Source of the DNA: Streptomyces niger
GTDB lineage: Bacteria > Actinomycetota > Actinomycetes > Streptomycetales > Streptomycetaceae
Reading direction: 5' to 3'
NCBI RefSeq assembly: GCF_000718305.1
Contig: NZ_JOFQ01000015.1
Location: 62,001-126,000 of the forward strand
Length of the DNA: 64,000 bases
In this document: positions 26,325 through 35,873 of the stretch, piece after piece
How the letters are laid out: each line of letters starts with the position of its first letter
Position numbering within the stretch: position 1 is the stretch's first letter
Made by a program: the position numbers and the translations under genes
The notes under the pieces: generated by a model
What the model saw: the letters and a program-made list of their open reading frames with translations, nothing else
Database searches by the model: none
Told to the model about the DNA's origin: nothing

Positions 26325-27862
26325 CGCCGGGTGCCTTCCGTGGCCGGACGCAGGGCCCGGGGGCGCGCGCGGGGGCGGGGCGGCGGGCCGGTCACCCGGT
26401 GGGCCGCCAGTTTGCCGGAGAGCAGGACCGTCGGTACGCCGACTCCCGGGGTGGTGCCGCAGCCCGCGAGGACGGCGTTCTCGGTGCCGCCGACCAGGTT
26501 GCGCGGGCGGAACGGGCCGGTCTGCGCGAAGGTGTGGGCAGCGGAGAACGGGGTGCCGGCGGCGTGCCCTTGCGCGTGCCAGTCGGCCGGTGTGACCAGG
26601 CACTCCTCTTCGACTGCGGCGGCCAGGCCGTCGAGTCCGCGGCGTTCCAGTTCGCCGAGGAGCCGCGCCCTGTAGCGCGGCGCGAGGTCGCTCCACTGAG
26701 CCGCGCTCGGCCCGATGTCCGTGTTGGGGCAGGGCGCCAGGATGTAGTGCAGGTGGCGCCCCGGTGGCGCGAGTGCGGGGTCGGTGGCGGTGGGGCGGGT
26801 GATGAGCAGGGACGGGTCGGTCATCGGGCGGCCGGTCCTGGTGAGCTCCTCGAAGGTGCGCCGCCAGGCGTGCCCGAAGGACAGCGTGTGGTGCGCGAGG
26901 TCCGGCCAGGTGCGGTCGGTGCCCGCGTGCAGGACGACCGCGGAGGGCGAGTGGCGCAGCCGTACGGGGCGCCGCGGGCGGCGGCCCAGCAGCCGGTAGG
27001 CGACGGGCAGATCGGGGGTGAGGACGACCGCGTCGCACGAGATGCGGCCCTGTGAGGTGACGACGGCGGTGATGCGGTCGCCGGAGCGTTCCAGCCGGGT
27101 GACGTCGTGTGCGTACCGCAGGTCGGCGCCCGCCTCGGCGGCGGCGTCCGCCATGGCCTGAGGAAGGGCGTGCATGCCGCCGCGCGGGAAGTACACGCCG
27201 GCAACGGTGTCCATGTACGCGATGACGGCGTACGCGGCCAGGGCGCGGGCCGGCGGGACGCCCGCGTACAGGGCCTGGAAGGTGAAGACCCGGCGCAGCC
27301 GCTCGTCGCTCAGGTGGCGGCCGATCCGGGCGTCGAGCCGGCCGAAGCCGCCCAGTGCGGCGAGCCGGGCCAGGTCCGGGTTGAGCAGTTGGAGCGGCGA
27401 GTCGAAGTTGGCGTCGATGAAGCGCCGCATCTGGGCCCGGTAGACCTGCTCCAGCCAGCCGCGCAGGCGTCGGTAACCGGCCGCCTCCCGGGGCCCGGCG
27501 AAGCGTTCGATCTCGGCCTCCATCGCCTCGGCGCCGGTGTGCACGTCGAGCCGGCTGCCGTCGGCGAAGTGCGCGCGGTAGGCCGGGTGCAGGGGCACGA
27601 GGTCGACGCGGTCGCGGAGGCTGTCGCCGACCGCAGCGAAGGCCTCGTCGGCGAGGTCGGGCATGGTCAGGACGGTGGGGCCGGTGTCGATGCGGTAGCC
27701 GCCGCGCTCGATCCGTCCGGCCCGGCCGCCGGGCAGCGCGCCGCGTTCGACGACCGTGACCCGTCGCCCGGCGCCGAGCAGGTGCAGGGTGGCGGCGAGT
27801 CCGGCGAGTCCGGCGCCGACCACCACGACGTGGTCGGTACGGCCGGGCAGGGTCCTGGTCAT
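26321..27862 (-). CDS. crtI: Phytoene desaturase
   Basis: This 513-residue CrtI-type desaturase introduces double bonds into phytoene to form lycopene. It has the N-terminal FAD motif [20 protein letters not shown], and then [19 protein letters not shown]. The C-terminal signature is [20 protein letters not shown], with the last helix following. GGAGG lies six to ten bases upstream of the ATG. It is the first clearly recognised gene of the leftward crt operon. The next gene upstream is a short frame that overlaps this start, in place of the geranylgeranyl-diphosphate synthase (crtE) that commonly precedes crtI in Streptomyces. Confidence 0.93.
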   Translation of the reverse strand: MTRTLPGRTDHVVVVGAGLAGLAATLHLLGAGRRVTVVERGALPGGRAGRIERGGYRIDTGPTVLTMPDLADEAFAAVGDSLRDRVDLVPLHPAYRAHFADGSRLDVHTGAEAMEAEIERFAGPREAAGYRRLRGWLEQVYRAQMRRFIDANFDSPLQLLNPDLARLAALGGFGRLDARIGRHLSDERLRRVFTFQALYAGVPPARALAAYAVIAYMDTVAGVYFPRGGMHALPQAMADAAAEAGADLRYAHDVTRLERSGDRITAVVTSQGRISCDAVVLTPDLPVAYRLLGRRPRRPVRLRHSPSAVVLHAGTDRTWPDLAHHTLSFGHAWRRTFEELTRTGRPMTDPSLLITRPTATDPALAPPGRHLHYILAPCPNTDIGPSAAQWSDLAPRYRARLLGELERRGLDGLAAAVEEECLVTPADWHAQGHAAGTPFSAAHTFAQTGPFRPRNLVGGTENAVLAGCGTTPGVGVPTVLLSGKLAAHRVTGPPPRPRARPRALRPATEGTRR

Positions 27863-28029
27863 CGTGTTCCTCCGTCGGCCGCGGCGGGGTGGCGGACGCT
27901 GTGCGCGACGAGCCGTTCCATCTTCACTGCCGGTGCCCCGCGAACGGCGATCGACACGAGGGCGGGCCGTACTTCGGCGAGAACCGCCTCTCGGTGCGGT
28001 GCGGGCAGCGCCCGTAAGGTCGCGCTCAC
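27859..28029 (-). CDS. Short open frame coupled to crtI, possibly a gene remnant
   Basis: From a GTG at 28029 the minus strand encodes 56 residues ([20 protein letters not shown] onward), ending in a TGA that overlaps the crtI ATG as ATGA, like the other joints of this operon. The frame is open another 20 codons upstream without a better start. No known domain was recognised. It could be a small coupled protein or the 3' remnant of a displaced upstream crt gene such as crtE; the residue pattern does not decide. Confidence 0.3.
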   Translation of the reverse strand: MSATLRALPAPHREAVLAEVRPALVSIAVRGAPAVKMERLVAHSVRHPAAADGGTR

Positions 28030-28197
28030 CGCATCCCCGTGTGGCGAGAACAGCGCCCTACATGGGTGCGCCTCCGCGTGCCGCGTCTCTTACGGGCCGT
28101 GTGGCACGGGATCCTTCGGGCAGCCGCGTGTCGGGCGCCCGAACGGCGGGCCGCGCGCTCGGGTGGCCCGCGCCGTCGTACCGGAGGAGGAAGTGCC

Positions 28198-29391
28198 GTG
28201 CTCGATGCCGATGTCGCCGTCGTGGGGGCGGGGGCCGCCGGCCTCTCCCTGGCCCACCGGCTCTCGGCACCCGGGGGCGGCGGCCGGCGGCCCACGGTGG
28301 CGCTCATCGACGCGCCGCCCGGCCCGCTGCGCCCACCCCGGCGGACCTGGTGCTTCTGGGAGCCGGGCGACGGTGCGTACGAGGCGGCGGTCACCGCGTC
28401 CTGGCAGCGGCTGTCCGTGCACGACCATCGGGGCGGCACCACGTCCGGCTGCATCGCGCCGCTGCGCTACAAGATGATCCGGTCGGAGGACTTCGAGGCG
28501 CTGGTGGCGCGCGACCTGGCGGAGCGGCCCGGGGTCCGCCGCATCGAGGCGGCGGTCGAGGAGGTGCGGGACGTACCCGAAGGCGCCGAGGTGCGCGGCA
28601 CCACGGCCGAGGGAAGCCGGGTGTCCGTGACCGCCCGGTGGGTGTTCGACTCGCGGCCCCTCGGAAGGCTGCCGGCGGCCCGCACCACGCTGCTCCAGCA
28701 CTTCCGCGGCTGGTTCGTCCGCACCGAGCGGCCCGTCTTCGACCCTCAGGTGGTGCGCCTGATGGACTTCCGTACCCCGCAGCCCCCGCACGGCCTGTCG
28801 TTCGGATACGTGCTGCCCACGGGGCCGCACACCGCCCTGGTGGAGTACACCGAGTTCTCGTCGGCGCCGCTGACCACGGAGGCGTACGAAGCGGCGCTGC
28901 GCCACTACACCGAGGACGTGCTCCGCCTGGGCGGCCTGTCCGTCACCGGCACGGAGACGGGCGTGATCCCCATGACGGACGCCCCGTTCGCGCGGCGGAC
29001 CGGGCCCGCCGTCTTCCGTATCGGCGCGGCCGGCGGTGCCACGCGGCCCGCCACGGGGTACACCTTCGCGGCCGTCCAGCGGCAGACGCGGGCCATCGCC
29101 GCCGCCTGCCGCGCGGGACGCCACCCCGTTCCGCCCCCGCCGCACCGGGCGCGGTCCCGGGCGATGGACTCCGTACTGCTGCGCGCGCTGGACACCGGGA
29201 GGGTGGACGGGGCCGACTTCTTCGCTCGGCTGTTCCGCCGCGTGCCCGCGGAGCGGCTGCTGCGCTTCCTGGACGGCCGTACGCGGCTGCACGAGGACCT
29301 GGCGATCGGGCTGCACACCCCCGTCCTGCCGATGCTCCGCACGGTGGCCGAGCTGCCGCTGCTGCCCCGCCGCCCCTTCCCGGGGCCGTGA
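28198..29391 (+). CDS. crtY: Lycopene beta-cyclase, CrtY type
   Basis: This 397-residue flavoprotein cyclase turns lycopene into beta-carotene. It shows the dinucleotide motif VAVVGAGAAGLSLAHRLS at the N-terminus, PPRRTWCFWEPG, and HFRGWFVRTERPVFDPQVVR, which contains the family's conserved FxGxxV-like and RLMDFRT elements, and later IPMTDAPFA with GGATRPATGYTFAAVQRQ. The GTG start is preceded by GGAGGAGGAAG. It is divergent from the crtI operon across about 170 bases, which must hold both promoters. crtU follows after 44 bases. Confidence 0.9.
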   Translation: MLDADVAVVGAGAAGLSLAHRLSAPGGGGRRPTVALIDAPPGPLRPPRRTWCFWEPGDGAYEAAVTASWQRLSVHDHRGGTTSGCIAPLRYKMIRSEDFEALVARDLAERPGVRRIEAAVEEVRDVPEGAEVRGTTAEGSRVSVTARWVFDSRPLGRLPAARTTLLQHFRGWFVRTERPVFDPQVVRLMDFRTPQPPHGLSFGYVLPTGPHTALVEYTEFSSAPLTTEAYEAALRHYTEDVLRLGGLSVTGTETGVIPMTDAPFARRTGPAVFRIGAAGGATRPATGYTFAAVQRQTRAIAAACRAGRHPVPPPPHRARSRAMDSVLLRALDTGRVDGADFFARLFRRVPAERLLRFLDGRTRLHEDLAIGLHTPVLPMLRTVAELPLLPRRPFPGP

Positions 29392-29435
29392 ACCGCCCCC
29401 ACCACCACGCACCTTCGGGTGACCAAGGAGGCTCC

Positions 29436-31001
29436 ATGCTCGTGCCGCGCGACGAGGCACCCGTCGCCGCCCGCCGTGGCCGCGACCGGCGCGCCCGCGT
29501 CCTGCCGCCCCGTCCGGGCCGCCCCCGTATCGAGGGCGCACCGCCCACCACGGCGGTGGTCGGCGGGGGCATCGCCGGACTGGCCGCCGCCACCGCCCTC
29601 GCCGAGCGCGGCGTACGGGTGACGCTGCACGAGCGGGAGGCGGCCCTCGGGGGTCGCCTCGCCGGCCGGCCCACGGAGCTCGCCGACGGCAGCGGGGTGA
29701 CGATGAGCCGGGGCTTCCACGCGTTCTTCCGGCAGTACTACAACCTGCGGGGGCTGCTGCGTCGGGCCGACCCCGGACTGGAGGCGCTGACCGCGCTGCC
29801 CGACTACCCGCTGCGGCACAGCAGCGGACTGCGGGACGGCTTCCGCCGGGTACCGCGGACGCCGCCCTGGAGCGCGCTGGGTTTCGTGGCGCTCAGCCCG
29901 ACCTTCCGCGCCCGCGACCTGCTGCGCATGAATCCGGTGGCCGCCCTGCCGCTGCTGGACGTCCGGGTGCCCGACGTCTACGAAAGGCTGGACGGCGTCA
30001 GCGCGCGGGACTTCCTCGATGCCATCCGTTTTCCGGCGGCCGCGCACCACCTCGCCTTTGAGGTCTTCTCGCGCAGCTTCTTCGCCGACCCTCGCGAGCT
30101 GTCGGCCGCGGAGATGGTCCTCATGTTCCACATCTACTTCCTCGGGTCCAGCGAAGGGCTGCTCTTCGATGTGCCCGGCGAACCGTTCCCGGCCGCCCTC
30201 TGGGAGCCGCTGGCGCGCTACCTACGGGGCCACGGTGCCGAGTTGCGTACGGGCAGCCCGGTGGACGGCGTGGCGCCCGCGCCGGACGGCGGGTTCACCG
30301 TGACCGGTCCGGCGGGCTCCCGGCACCACGACGCGGTGGTGCTCGCACTGGACACCGGAGGGCTGCGCTCGCTGGTCGACCGCTCCCCCGGTCTGGGGGA
30401 CGCCCGGTGGCGCGGGCAGGTGGCCCGGCTGCGTACGGCACCGCCGTTCCTGGTGTCGCGGCTGTGGCTGGACCGGCCCGTCGCGCCGGAGCGGCCCGGC
30501 TTCCTCGGGACGAGCGGCTTCGGCTCCCTGGACAACGTCAGCGTGCTGGACCGCTGGGAGGGCGAGGCGGCCCGCTGGGCCGCGCGCACCGGCGGCTCCG
30601 TGGTGGAGCTGCACGCATACGCGCTGCCCGAAGGGGCCGACCGCGCGCGGGAACAGGAGCGGCTGGTCGGGCAGTTGCACGCGGTCTACCCGGAGACGCG
30701 CGCGGCCCGGGTGGTCGACGCACGGCACGAGTGGCGCGCGGACTGCCCGCTGTTCCCCGTGGGCGGGCACACCGACCGGCCCACGGTGCGCACACCGCAC
30801 CCAGCCCTGATGGTCGCGGGCGACCTCGTCCGTACGGATCTGCCGGTGGCGCTCATGGAGCGCGCGGCGACCTCCGGCTTCCTCGCCGCCAACGCCCTCC
30901 TGGAGCGCTGGGGAGTACGGGGCCAGACCCTGTGGACCGTGCCGGACCGGGGGCGTTCCGCCCCGCTGCGGGCACTGGCCAAGTGGCGGCGGGGCGGATG
31001 A
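29436..31001 (+). CDS. crtU: Beta-carotene desaturase/methyltransferase (isorenieratene synthase)
   Basis: This is a 521-residue FAD enzyme of the CrtU type, which aromatises the beta-ionone rings and shifts a methyl group to give isorenieratene. Visible are TAVVGGGIAGLAAATALAER near residue 40, then GGRLAGRPTELADG and MSRGFHAFFRQYYNLRGLLR, which is characteristic of CrtU. LMVAGDLVRTDLPVALMERA near the C-terminus is the FAD-closing motif. AAGGAGG lies five bases before the ATG. It is the last pigment gene; a methyltransferase crtT, often found between crtY and crtU, is absent. Confidence 0.9.
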   Translation: MLVPRDEAPVAARRGRDRRARVLPPRPGRPRIEGAPPTTAVVGGGIAGLAAATALAERGVRVTLHEREAALGGRLAGRPTELADGSGVTMSRGFHAFFRQYYNLRGLLRRADPGLEALTALPDYPLRHSSGLRDGFRRVPRTPPWSALGFVALSPTFRARDLLRMNPVAALPLLDVRVPDVYERLDGVSARDFLDAIRFPAAAHHLAFEVFSRSFFADPRELSAAEMVLMFHIYFLGSSEGLLFDVPGEPFPAALWEPLARYLRGHGAELRTGSPVDGVAPAPDGGFTVTGPAGSRHHDAVVLALDTGGLRSLVDRSPGLGDARWRGQVARLRTAPPFLVSRLWLDRPVAPERPGFLGTSGFGSLDNVSVLDRWEGEAARWAARTGGSVVELHAYALPEGADRAREQERLVGQLHAVYPETRAARVVDARHEWRADCPLFPVGGHTDRPTVRTPHPALMVAGDLVRTDLPVALMERAATSGFLAANALLERWGVRGQTLWTVPDRGRSAPLRALAKWRRGG

Positions 31002-31020
31002 CGAGCCGGTCGGGCAGGGC

Positions 31021-31043
31021 AACGGCCGGTCACCCGGGCCGTT
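31021..31043. terminator. Short hairpin between convergent crtU and cobalamin-protein genes
   Basis: AACGGCC (31021-31027) pairs with GGCCGTT (31037-31043). It overlaps the 3' end of the leftward gene and lies 20 bases after the crtU stop. A weak candidate bidirectional terminator. Confidence 0.35.
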
Positions 31044-32175
31044 CCGGGTCCGGCGGCGGCATGCTGTCGATGTGGGCGGCCAGCGCCTCGTGGGCCCGGT
31101 GGAGCACGCCGGTCGCCCGGGGGAAGTCCTTCACCTGCCCGCCGATGAGGTTCAGGGCGGGGAACAGGCAGTCGGGCGGCACGTCACGGGCGGCGAGGAT
31201 GTCGGCGGTCCAGCGGATGAAGTCGCCGAAGAGGGCGTCGTCGTCCACGTAGAGGGCGGTGGCGAGGAAGTTCACGATGTGCGCGACGTCCTCGGCGGTG
31301 TACTGGCGCTGCCGCTCGGTGTAGGTCTTCATGGCCGGCACGTGGTCCTCCAGCGCGGCCAGCGTGTGCTGGACCAGTTGCACCGTGGACCGGGTGAGGA
31401 GCGTGTACTCCTGGTCGTCGAGGTGGGCCAGGTCGTCGACCGGCTGCCGTACGGCCGTGGGGTCGGGCCGTACGAGCCCCTCCTCCAGCCGGTCGGCAGC
31501 GCCGCGCGCGTCACCGGCCCAGGCCGCGCCGAGCAGGCGTGCGTACCGGCCGTCGCGCCCCAAGGCGGCGCCGCCCGCCAGCACGGGAACCCCCGCCGAC
31601 CGGCAGGCGTTGAGGGTGGTGTGGACGGTGGGGAGCCGGTCGGCTAGGGAGGCGGAGAGAGCGACGGCAGCGGCGCCGGTGTGGTGAAGGTGCGCGATGA
31701 GGTGCGGAGTGGGGACGTGGGCGCCGAGGAAGTCCACCTGCCAGCCCCGCAGTGTGAGGACCTCGGCGAGCAGTCGCGCGGGCAGCGCGTGCCACTCACC
31801 CGCCACGCAGGCGATCGTCAGCCGCCGGTCGGTGGACCGGCCGTTCCTGGGGGCGCGGTCGGGGCGGTCGGCGACGCGGAGGGCGAGCGCGGCCACCACG
31901 CGGTCGTTGACGGCCGTGGCGGCGTGTTCCTGCGCGACGGTGATCCGGTTGGCGGCCCACTCGGTACCGACCCGTCGCTGGACGTGTGTGACCGCGTCGA
32001 GCAGGACCGTCTCGACGGTCAGGCCGTCGTCGACGGCGGCGTGGGCGGCCCGGACGGCGGCGTGCTCGTCGCCCACCGAGACGGCGTCCCACAGCCGGGT
32101 TCGTGCGGTGTCCAGTGCCGGAGCGGCATCGGAGGACGAGGAGGAAGAAGAGGAGGAAGAAGGAGAACTGGTCAT
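31030..32175 (-). CDS. Free-standing CarH-like cobalamin-binding sensor protein
   Basis: This 381-residue protein starts with a Ser-rich leader (residues 3-15). A four-helix cap domain (about 22-105) and a B12-binding Rossmann domain (about 118-235) follow. The cap carries W73-x9-E83-H84 (TEWAANRITVAQEHA), the signature of adenosylcobalamin photoreceptors such as CarH and LitR. The B12 domain has GEWHALP with the ExH lower-ligand pattern (H129), though the usual Gly of ExHxxG is Pro. There is no MerR DNA-binding domain; instead a helical C-terminal domain (about 245-370, KTYTERQRQYTAEDVAHIV) is present, loosely like RsbR-type sensor modules. Its ATG overlaps the stop of the SpoIIE phosphatase gene. 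It probably senses light or cobalamin and signals through the phosphatase (inference). Confidence 0.75.
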   Translation of the reverse strand: MTSSPSSSSSSSSSSDAAPALDTARTRLWDAVSVGDEHAAVRAAHAAVDDGLTVETVLLDAVTHVQRRVGTEWAANRITVAQEHAATAVNDRVVAALALRVADRPDRAPRNGRSTDRRLTIACVAGEWHALPARLLAEVLTLRGWQVDFLGAHVPTPHLIAHLHHTGAAAVALSASLADRLPTVHTTLNACRSAGVPVLAGGAALGRDGRYARLLGAAWAGDARGAADRLEEGLVRPDPTAVRQPVDDLAHLDDQEYTLLTRSTVQLVQHTLAALEDHVPAMKTYTERQRQYTAEDVAHIVNFLATALYVDDDALFGDFIRWTADILAARDVPPDCLFPALNLIGGQVKDFPRATGVLHRAHEALAAHIDSMPPPDPERPG

Positions 32176-33857
32176 GTCGTGCACCTACCTGGTGGGTGTT
32201 CGCTCGCCGCGGTGTGGGCGGTGCGGGGAGCGGTGATCGCGACGACGGCCATGTCGTCGTGACGTCCCTGACCGATCCACTGCGTGGCGAGCATCTGAAT
32301 CCGTTCGACGACCGCCTCGGCGGGCATGCCCAGGCACTCCGCCAGGGCGTTCCGCAGCCGCCGCTCACCGAACATGGCTCCGCCCAGCGGTCCGCCCTTG
32401 GCTTCCGTGATGCCGTCGGTGTACATCAGGCACGTCTCGCCCGGCGCGAGCTCGACCTCGACCGTCTGCGCCTCGATCTCCGACAGCACCCCGACGAGCG
32501 TTCCCCGGGTGTCGGCCTCCTCGACCGTGCCGTCGGTCCGCACGATCATCGGTGCCGGATGTCCGGCGCAGGTCAGTCGTAGCCTGACCCGGTCGGGCAG
32601 GCGCAGCGCCGAGGCCAGTACGAGCGTGGCGAAGCGGGCGTGCTGGGAGGCGACGAGCGCGCCGTTGAGGAGGCTGAGGACGCGGTGGTGGTCGTCGGCC
32701 ATGGGCAGCAGCGCCTGCAGCGTGTTGCGGATCTTGCCGGTGAGGACGGCGGCGTCCAGACCCTTGCCGCACACGTCGCCCAGGACGACGAAGGTCTCCT
32801 GCCCGCAGTCGCTGCCGGGGTGGACGTCGTAGAAGTCGCCGCCCACCCGGGTGCCGTGGCCCGACGGGCGGTAGCCGCCGGCGAACTGCACGCCGTGCAC
32901 CTGACGCAGGGTGGGCGGCAGCAGCTCCCGCATCAGGGTAGCGGTGATGCTCGCCTGCTCGGCGTAGAGCCTGACGACCGACCACGCGGCTCCGGCCCGG
33001 GCTGCGAACAACCGGGCGAAGGCTTCCTCGCTCTCGCTGAAGCCGGCGTTCTCCCGGCCGCGCAGCAGGACCAGCGCGCCGGTGGGTACGCCGTGCCCCG
33101 GGAGCGGGGTGACCACGACCGAGCCGACGGAGCCGGCCAGGGCGCCGGGCACCAGCCAGTCGGGGAGTGCGCCGGGGTCGATCCAGCGTCCGGACACCGG
33201 TGGCAGCCCCTGCAGTGCTTCGCTCAGCCCGGGCACGTGACCGGGGTCCGCGTCGACCGTCCGGCGCACCACGCCGCCCGTGGCGCTGCTGGAGATGACG
33301 GACAGCCGGTGGTTGGTCGTCGAGGGGATCACCACCGCCGCGTCCGCGAGGTGACGCGCGGCCAGTTGCGCGGTCACCGTCGTGCACCGTTCGACGTTCA
33401 TGCAGGCCAGCAGGGCGTTGGAGACCTCGGACAGCAGCAGGGCGCGTTGCCGCTCGGTCCGTAGGGCGGTTTCGGCCAGCCTGCGGTCGGTGATGTCGAT
33501 GAGCCACCACGCGACCTCCCCCTCCTCGCCGACGGTCGGGTACGCCTCGAAGGCCCGTCCGCCGGCGTCGCCGTACATCGGCCGCATGGATTCGTGTCCG
33601 GGGGACAGCAGGGCTTCCTGTCCCCCGGAGAGAACGAGATCGGTGAGGTAGCGGTGGGCATCGGCCAGCCATGCCGGTGCGACGTCCTGCAGCCACGCCC
33701 CGTCGACGGCACGGGGGAAAAGGAGCAAAGCCGCGCGGTTCACCTCCCGCACGGCGCCTGAGGTGTCCGCCACCAGTACGGGGTACGGAGCGGCGCCCCT
33801 TGCGGTACCGAGTCCGACCCCGTGGTGGTCGGCAGCAGCACCCTTGAAAGTCTCCAC
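32172..33857 (-). CDS. PAS-GAF-SpoIIE (PP2C-type) protein phosphatase
   Basis: This 561-residue cytoplasmic phosphatase has a PAS domain at about residues 25-140 (VLVADTSGAVREVNRAALLL, ending WWLIDITDRR) and a GAF domain at about 150-310. The C-terminal SpoIIE domain at about 335-545 has the metal-binding motifs RVGGDFYDV, LGDVCGKGLDAA and GRHDDMAVVAI intact. SpoIIE phosphatases usually dephosphorylate anti-anti-sigma factors and so release a sigma factor. The GTG at 33857 follows a GGAG; the open frame runs much further upstream without domains. It is coupled by ATGA to the cobalamin protein gene and converges with the pigment genes. No sigma factor or anti-sigma gene is present in the window. 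Confidence 0.85.
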   Translation of the reverse strand: METFKGAAADHHGVGLGTARGAAPYPVLVADTSGAVREVNRAALLLFPRAVDGAWLQDVAPAWLADAHRYLTDLVLSGGQEALLSPGHESMRPMYGDAGGRAFEAYPTVGEEGEVAWWLIDITDRRLAETALRTERQRALLLSEVSNALLACMNVERCTTVTAQLAARHLADAAVVIPSTTNHRLSVISSSATGGVVRRTVDADPGHVPGLSEALQGLPPVSGRWIDPGALPDWLVPGALAGSVGSVVVTPLPGHGVPTGALVLLRGRENAGFSESEEAFARLFAARAGAAWSVVRLYAEQASITATLMRELLPPTLRQVHGVQFAGGYRPSGHGTRVGGDFYDVHPGSDCGQETFVVLGDVCGKGLDAAVLTGKIRNTLQALLPMADDHHRVLSLLNGALVASQHARFATLVLASALRLPDRVRLRLTCAGHPAPMIVRTDGTVEEADTRGTLVGVLSEIEAQTVEVELAPGETCLMYTDGITEAKGGPLGGAMFGERRLRNALAECLGMPAEAVVERIQMLATQWIGQGRHDDMAVVAITAPRTAHTAASEHPPGRCTT

Positions 33858-34213
33858 GAGTCTCCACAAGCGGACACGAGTCCCCGAGCGGGGCGCACGG
33901 CTGCGGCCCCCCACCTCCCGGCTTCCGGCTTCCGGCTTCACACCGTTCTGGGGACCCTCCCGTACCTGCCCCGCCGCGGCAACCGCTCCTCCGGATAACT
34001 TCGATGCCGCAGCAAAGCTGATTGAACACCCGCTCATGATGGGCCGATTCATGCCCACCTCTGCCCGTATGGGATTCCGCTTCTGACCGGCCACCAGGTG
34101 CCGCGAGGTCAGGCGTCGACCCGACCGACGCCGCCGGAAGCCCTGCCGGCGCTGAGGGAGGCCGGCGACGGGCACGGCGGTGGTGCTTCCTCGGTCGACC
34201 GTGGACGAGCGCC
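33858..34213. other. Intergenic region upstream of the phosphatase gene
   Basis: About 355 bases lie between the phosphatase start and the 3' end of the hexosaminidase. No gene was recognised, although the phosphatase frame stays open. The promoter of the phosphatase/cobalamin pair must be here; I could not place it with confidence. Confidence 0.45.
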
Positions 34214-35869
34214 TTACCTCTGCGGCGGCACGCCGTCGATCGGGCGGCCGAGTACGCCGGGGCGGCGCTGCCGGGGCAGCGGGCCGCCGGGCGGGCGGTA
34301 GTCGACGCCGAGGGCGTCCAGGCGGGCGTAATGGGCGGTCATACGGGTCTCGAACGCGGCGTAGTCCCGCTCCGCCGGCGCCGGGAGCCGCGACCAGGCG
34401 ACCTCGGCGAACGCCGCGAGCCGGGGGAAGACCTGGTAGTCGACGCGGGCGCGGTTCTGCATGACCTCGGTCCAGACGTTGGCCTGGGTGCCCAGTACGT
34501 GGCGGGCCGCCTCGGGAGAGAGCCCCGGCGGCAGGGGTTCGAACCGGTACACGTCCTCCAGGGTGCGGACGTAGCCGATGGGCATCGGCTCGTCGGGGCC
34601 GCCGTGTTGCCGGTGGTCCAGATACACCTGCTGCTCGGGGCACATCACGACGTCGTGCCCGGCCTCGGCGGCGGCGACGCCGCCCGCATAGCCGCGCCAG
34701 GAGGAGACCGCCGCGCTCCCGGGGAGGCCGCCTTCCAGGATCTCGTCCCAGCCGATGAGGCGGCGTCCGCGGGCGGTCAGCCAGTCGTCGAAGTGGCGGA
34801 GGAACCAGGACTGGAGGGCGTCCTCGTCGGCCAGGCCGAGGTCCGCGATCCGCGCCTGGGCCGTCGGGGAGCGCCGCCATTCGTCCTTGGGGCACTCGTC
34901 GCCGCCGAGGTGCACGAAGGGTGAGACCTCCACCGGGAAGAGGTCGAGCACCTCCTCCAGGACGCCTTCGTAGAAGCGCAGGGTGGCGTCGGTCGGCGCG
35001 AGGAGGTGCGGGCTGACGCCCCAGCTGTCCCAGACCTCCAGCGCCGAGGTGTCGACGGCGTCGGTATTGCCCAATTCCGGGTAGGCGGCGATGGCGGCCT
35101 GCGAGTGGCCGGGTATGTCGATCTCCGGGACGACGCGGATGTGCCGTGCGGCGGCGTAGGCGACGATCTCTCGGATGTCGTCCTGCGTGTAGTACCCGCC
35201 GTGCGGCGTCTCGTCCCACAGCTCCGAAGCGCGGTGGCCCCACTTGGTCCGCGGGCGCCAGGACCCGATCTCGGTCAGGCGCGGGTACCGCTCGATCTCG
35301 ATACGCCAGCCCTGATCGTCGGTGAGGTGGAAGTGGAAGACGTTCAGCTTGTGCGCGGCGAGCAGGTCGAGACAGCGCAGGACGTCGTCCTTGGGCAGGA
35401 AGTGCCGCGCCACGTCGAGCATCAGGCCGCGCCAGCCGAACCGGGGCCCGTCCTCGATCCGTACGGCGGGCAGGCTCCGGCCCCCTTCGGGGGCGATGGG
35501 CGCGCGGCGGAAGGCGTCGGGGCCGAGGAGTTGGCGCAGGGTCTGGGCGCCCCAGAAGACGCCGGCCGGGTCGCCACCGGTGATCCGTACGGAGCCGTCG
35601 ACGGTGTCGAGCCGGTAGTGCTCCGCGGGGAGTTCGGGGTTGACGGTGAGGGTGATCGTGCCGGGCGCACCGGCGCGGCCGGGCGGCAGCGGCAGGTCGA
35701 GCGCGCCGCCCAGGGTGGTGCGCAACCACCGTTCGGTGGTCGCGGTGCCGGGGCCGGCCGCGAGTGCGGTGCCGGCGTCCAGCGTGCAGCCGGCGCCTGG
35801 GGCGGCGTCCATGTGCACGGGTGCGGGGAGGAGTGCGGGGTGCGTGGTGCCGGTCGTCGAACGCTTCAT
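34214..35869 (-). CDS. GH20 beta-N-acetylhexosaminidase
   Basis: This 551-residue family 20 glycosidase removes terminal GlcNAc/GalNAc from chitooligosaccharides or glycans. An N-terminal GH20b-like domain (residues 15-140) precedes the catalytic barrel. The catalytic Asp-Glu pair is in FVHLGGDECPKDEW near residue 330, and LMLDVARHFLPKDD, HLTDDQGWRIEIERYP and VPEIDIPGHSQAAIAAYPEL are family signatures. No signal peptide is present, so it should act inside the cell on imported oligosaccharides. It is the last gene of an operon with an ABC sugar importer, starting four bases after the permease stop. Confidence 0.9.
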   Translation of the reverse strand: MKRSTTGTTHPALLPAPVHMDAAPGAGCTLDAGTALAAGPGTATTERWLRTTLGGALDLPLPPGRAGAPGTITLTVNPELPAEHYRLDTVDGSVRITGGDPAGVFWGAQTLRQLLGPDAFRRAPIAPEGGRSLPAVRIEDGPRFGWRGLMLDVARHFLPKDDVLRCLDLLAAHKLNVFHFHLTDDQGWRIEIERYPRLTEIGSWRPRTKWGHRASELWDETPHGGYYTQDDIREIVAYAAARHIRVVPEIDIPGHSQAAIAAYPELGNTDAVDTSALEVWDSWGVSPHLLAPTDATLRFYEGVLEEVLDLFPVEVSPFVHLGGDECPKDEWRRSPTAQARIADLGLADEDALQSWFLRHFDDWLTARGRRLIGWDEILEGGLPGSAAVSSWRGYAGGVAAAEAGHDVVMCPEQQVYLDHRQHGGPDEPMPIGYVRTLEDVYRFEPLPPGLSPEAARHVLGTQANVWTEVMQNRARVDYQVFPRLAAFAEVAWSRLPAPAERDYAAFETRMTAHYARLDALGVDYRPPGGPLPRQRRPGVLGRPIDGVPPQR

Positions 35870-35873
35870 GGAA

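Noticed and set aside
27756..31001. 1081-residue rightward frame running into crtU
   Set aside because: Only the part from 29436 shows CrtU motifs and a ribosome site; the remainder overlaps crtI and crtY in the wrong frame.
32172..35729. 1185-residue leftward frame joining the phosphatase to the GH20 region
   Set aside because: The N-terminal part is antisense-like shadow of the hexosaminidase in another frame; PAS-GAF-SpoIIE homology starts near 33857.
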